15,144 nucleotides of DNA, from NCBI GenBank assembly GCA_002732675.1, contig NVRR01000045.1, positions 1 through 15,144 on the forward strand. The letters run 5' to 3'. The number at the start of each line of letters is the position of its first letter. Position 1 is the stretch's first letter. Below the pieces are notes generated by a model. The model worked only from the letters and a program-made list of their open reading frames with translations. It was not told the origin of the DNA and did not search any database. This DNA is from Sneathiella sp. GTDB lineage: Bacteria; Pseudomonadota; Alphaproteobacteria; Sneathiellales; Sneathiellaceae. Shown one piece after another: positions 13,546 to 15,144 of this stretch. The translations under genes were made by a program, and so were the position numbers.

Positions 13546-15144
13546 CTAATGCGTTTCGCTGCCCCGATTGATATCTTTGTCAATTTGCAGGAGGCTAATC
13601 CGGTTACGGTTTAGCCGTTGCCGGTAAACCTGCAGATTTTCGATGACGCGCTGGACATAATTTCTGGTTTCCGAAATGGGGATCAGCTCTATCCAGTCGA
13701 CCATGTCGATTTCGCCCGTCCGCGGATCTCCCCATTCCTTGATCCAGCTTCGGACCCGCGAAGGGCCGGCATTATAGGAGGCAATAGCCAGAACGTAGGA
13801 TCCGTTGTAGCGATCGATCAGATTGCCAAGATATGAACTGCCGAGCAGAGTATTATAGTTGGCATCCTCCGTCAGCAGGCTTTTCGAATAGCTGACATTG
13901 AGTTTTTTTGAGACGTTCTTGGCTGTGGCGGGCATCAATTGCATTAAACCGCGGGCACCCGCACTGGAGATCGCGTCAATGGCGAAGGCGCTTTCCTGAC
14001 GGGTAATTGCCAAGATTAGCGGCAATTCGATAGCGGGATTATCAAGATCAACAGATTTGGTTGGCCAGTTAATTTCAGTCAGGTCCGTGCCCAATTGGTG
14101 GGCGCGTTTGGCGACGGATATAGCGTAATCTGGCCGACCTATTTCTGTCGCAAGTGCCGCCAGATAGGTATATTCTTCCGGACGCGAGACATCTTCTGCC
14201 ATTTTGAGCAGAAATGATTTCGCCCATTTTGATTTTTCCAGCTCACCCAGATGGCGGATCACCATCACCCGTTCATCCATGGCATAGGCGGTCAGTATTG
14301 ACGCGTCAGGCCCATTAATTTCCGGAATGAGCGGAAGACGGCGTTTGCCCATTTCATGCAGGGCCATCTGCCCATAAAATGTCGTGTAATGACGAGCGGC
14401 GATTTCAAACCAGAAATTTGCTTTTTTCGTGTCATTGAGTGCAAGTTGCGTGCGGCCAATCCAGTAAGCGCCACGGGCACGACTGATTGGAAAGCTGACA
14501 TTCTCAAAAAGCCGGACAAAATGCTTTGTTGCGACGTCATGGTCGCCAAGGAAGCGCAAAGCAATCCAGCCCGACAACCATTCTGCTGTCGCGAAATCGC
14601 CACCTTCCGTCAAGCCATGCTGACTGACCAACCGGTAGGCATCGCTGACATGTCCCATTGCCAGTAATTTACGTGCCTGAATATGACGCTCCAGCCACCA
14701 TTTTTCCGCCTTTGGGACAGTCTCATCTATCTGCAAGAGAAGCTCGCGAGATCCGTCATGGAGGGATTTACGGCGGCGCCATTTCGCGCGCTCATAAATC
14801 AGGCTTGGGTCATTTTGTAGCTCAACGGGAACGCTGTTGACCGCGGCATCTACGTTGCCCGCCATTTTCATCAGGCGTATCCGCGCAATTGCCAGCTTTT
14901 TCTGGCCTTTGCTTACATAGGGAAGCATTCGGGTGGCGGCTGTTGCGCCTCTTTCCCAGAGTAAACGATCCAGCCTTTTCTCGTGATCTGCCTGAGTGAA
15001 CAGAGCCAGATGTTTTTTCAGGATATGGCGTTCAAGTTTTTTCGGGAAATTACCAACACTCCAGGCTTGTTTTATCCAGGATTTACCTTTCGTTTGCTTC
15101 CCGTTTTCCAGCAATGCTTCGCCGTAGCGGTACATGCCGATGCC
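13546..15144 (-). CDS. Soluble lytic murein transglycosylase, Slt type (5' end cut by window edge)
   Basis: At least 532 codons are visible and the frame stays open to the window edge, so the N-terminus and signal peptide are missing. The visible N-terminal two thirds is alpha-helical repeat sequence, as in the ring-shaped U-domain of Slt70 (for example WLSGWIALRFLGDHDVATKH and ARGAYWIGRTQLAL). The C-terminal SLT domain has the catalytic Glu in ITRQESAF (codon 13993-13995). It also has SSAGARGLMQLMPATAK, ASYNAGPSRVRSW and IPISETRNYVQRV, all hallmarks of lytic transglycosylase family 1. These periplasmic enzymes cleave peptidoglycan to 1,6-anhydromuropeptides. A general wall-turnover role is likely; nearness to flagellar genes does not show flagellar specificity. 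Confidence 0.93.
   Translation of the reverse strand, partial: GIGMYRYGEALLENGKQTKGKSWIKQAWSVGNFPKKLERHILKKHLALFTQADHEKRLDRLLWERGATAATRMLPYVSKGQKKLAIARIRLMKMAGNVDAAVNSVPVELQNDPSLIYERAKWRRRKSLHDGSRELLLQIDETVPKAEKWWLERHIQARKLLAMGHVSDAYRLVSQHGLTEGGDFATAEWLSGWIALRFLGDHDVATKHFVRLFENVSFPISRARGAYWIGRTQLALNDTKKANFWFEIAARHYTTFYGQMALHEMGKRRLPLIPEINGPDASILTAYAMDERVMVIRHLGELEKSKWAKSFLLKMAEDVSRPEEYTYLAALATEIGRPDYAISVAKRAHQLGTDLTEINWPTKSVDLDNPAIELPLILAITRQESAFAIDAISSAGARGLMQLMPATAKNVSKKLNVSYSKSLLTEDANYNTLLGSSYLGNLIDRYNGSYVLAIASYNAGPSRVRSWIKEWGDPRTGEIDMVDWIELIPISETRNYVQRVIENLQVYRQRLNRNRISLLQIDKDINRGSETH

Noticed and set aside
13531..13546. GGGTC/GACCC hairpin after the transglycosylase stop as a terminator
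   Set aside because: The stem is short with almost no loop and only CTTGTT follows; the downstream gene probably shares the transcript.

Overview
The window looks like chromosomal DNA of a flagellated alphaproteobacterium, most likely a relative of the Rhodospirillales/Sneathiellales. This rests on gene content and order: flgF-flgG-flgA-flgH runs divergently from fliL-fliM-DUF6468-motE, and MotE and DUF6468 proteins are typical of alphaproteobacteria. The taxon is an inference; no rRNA or other marker is present. No RNA genes, insertion sequences, prophage or CRISPR arrays were seen.

Layout. (1) 1-2609, minus strand: distal rod and ring genes read as flgF, flgG, flgA, flgH, with flgH cut by the left edge. 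(2) 2610-2923: a 314-bp divergent control region. It holds a well-spaced sigma-54 promoter for flgF, a sigma-70-like promoter with a CtrA-like half-site for fliL, a short palindrome and a repeated TGCCAGAA motif. (3) 2924-5803, plus strand: fliL, fliM, a DUF6468 membrane coiled-coil protein and a MotE-like protein. (4) 5804-10891, plus strand: a 114-bp gap with a hairpin around a TTAACCAT motif, then two translationally coupled MotB-like genes and a 1172-residue exported protein with beta-rich repeats, a proline-rich linker and a helical-repeat C-terminal half. (5) 10901-15144, minus strand, convergent with the flagellar genes: a lytic transglycosylase (cut by the right edge), a type II haloacid dehalogenase, an alpha/beta hydrolase and a PLP-dependent threonine/serine dehydratase.

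How the genes fit together. FlgF and FlgG form the rod, FlgA helps assemble the P-ring and FlgH forms the L-ring. FliM is the switch protein and FliL works beside the stator. MotE-like, the two MotB-like proteins and the giant periplasmic protein look like a stator-support module. The first MotB-like protein has Ser where MotB has its channel Asp, and its OmpA-like fold lacks the peptidoglycan-contact Asp, so it is unlikely to be a working stator subunit. The large helical-repeat protein next to it recalls, in architecture only, the periplasmic stator scaffolds of Campylobacter. This tandem MotB-like pair plus large periplasmic protein is the best candidate in the window for an under-described system. 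FliM is also unusual: its CheY-binding peptide sits behind about 70 residues of acidic DMAAAM-repeat sequence.
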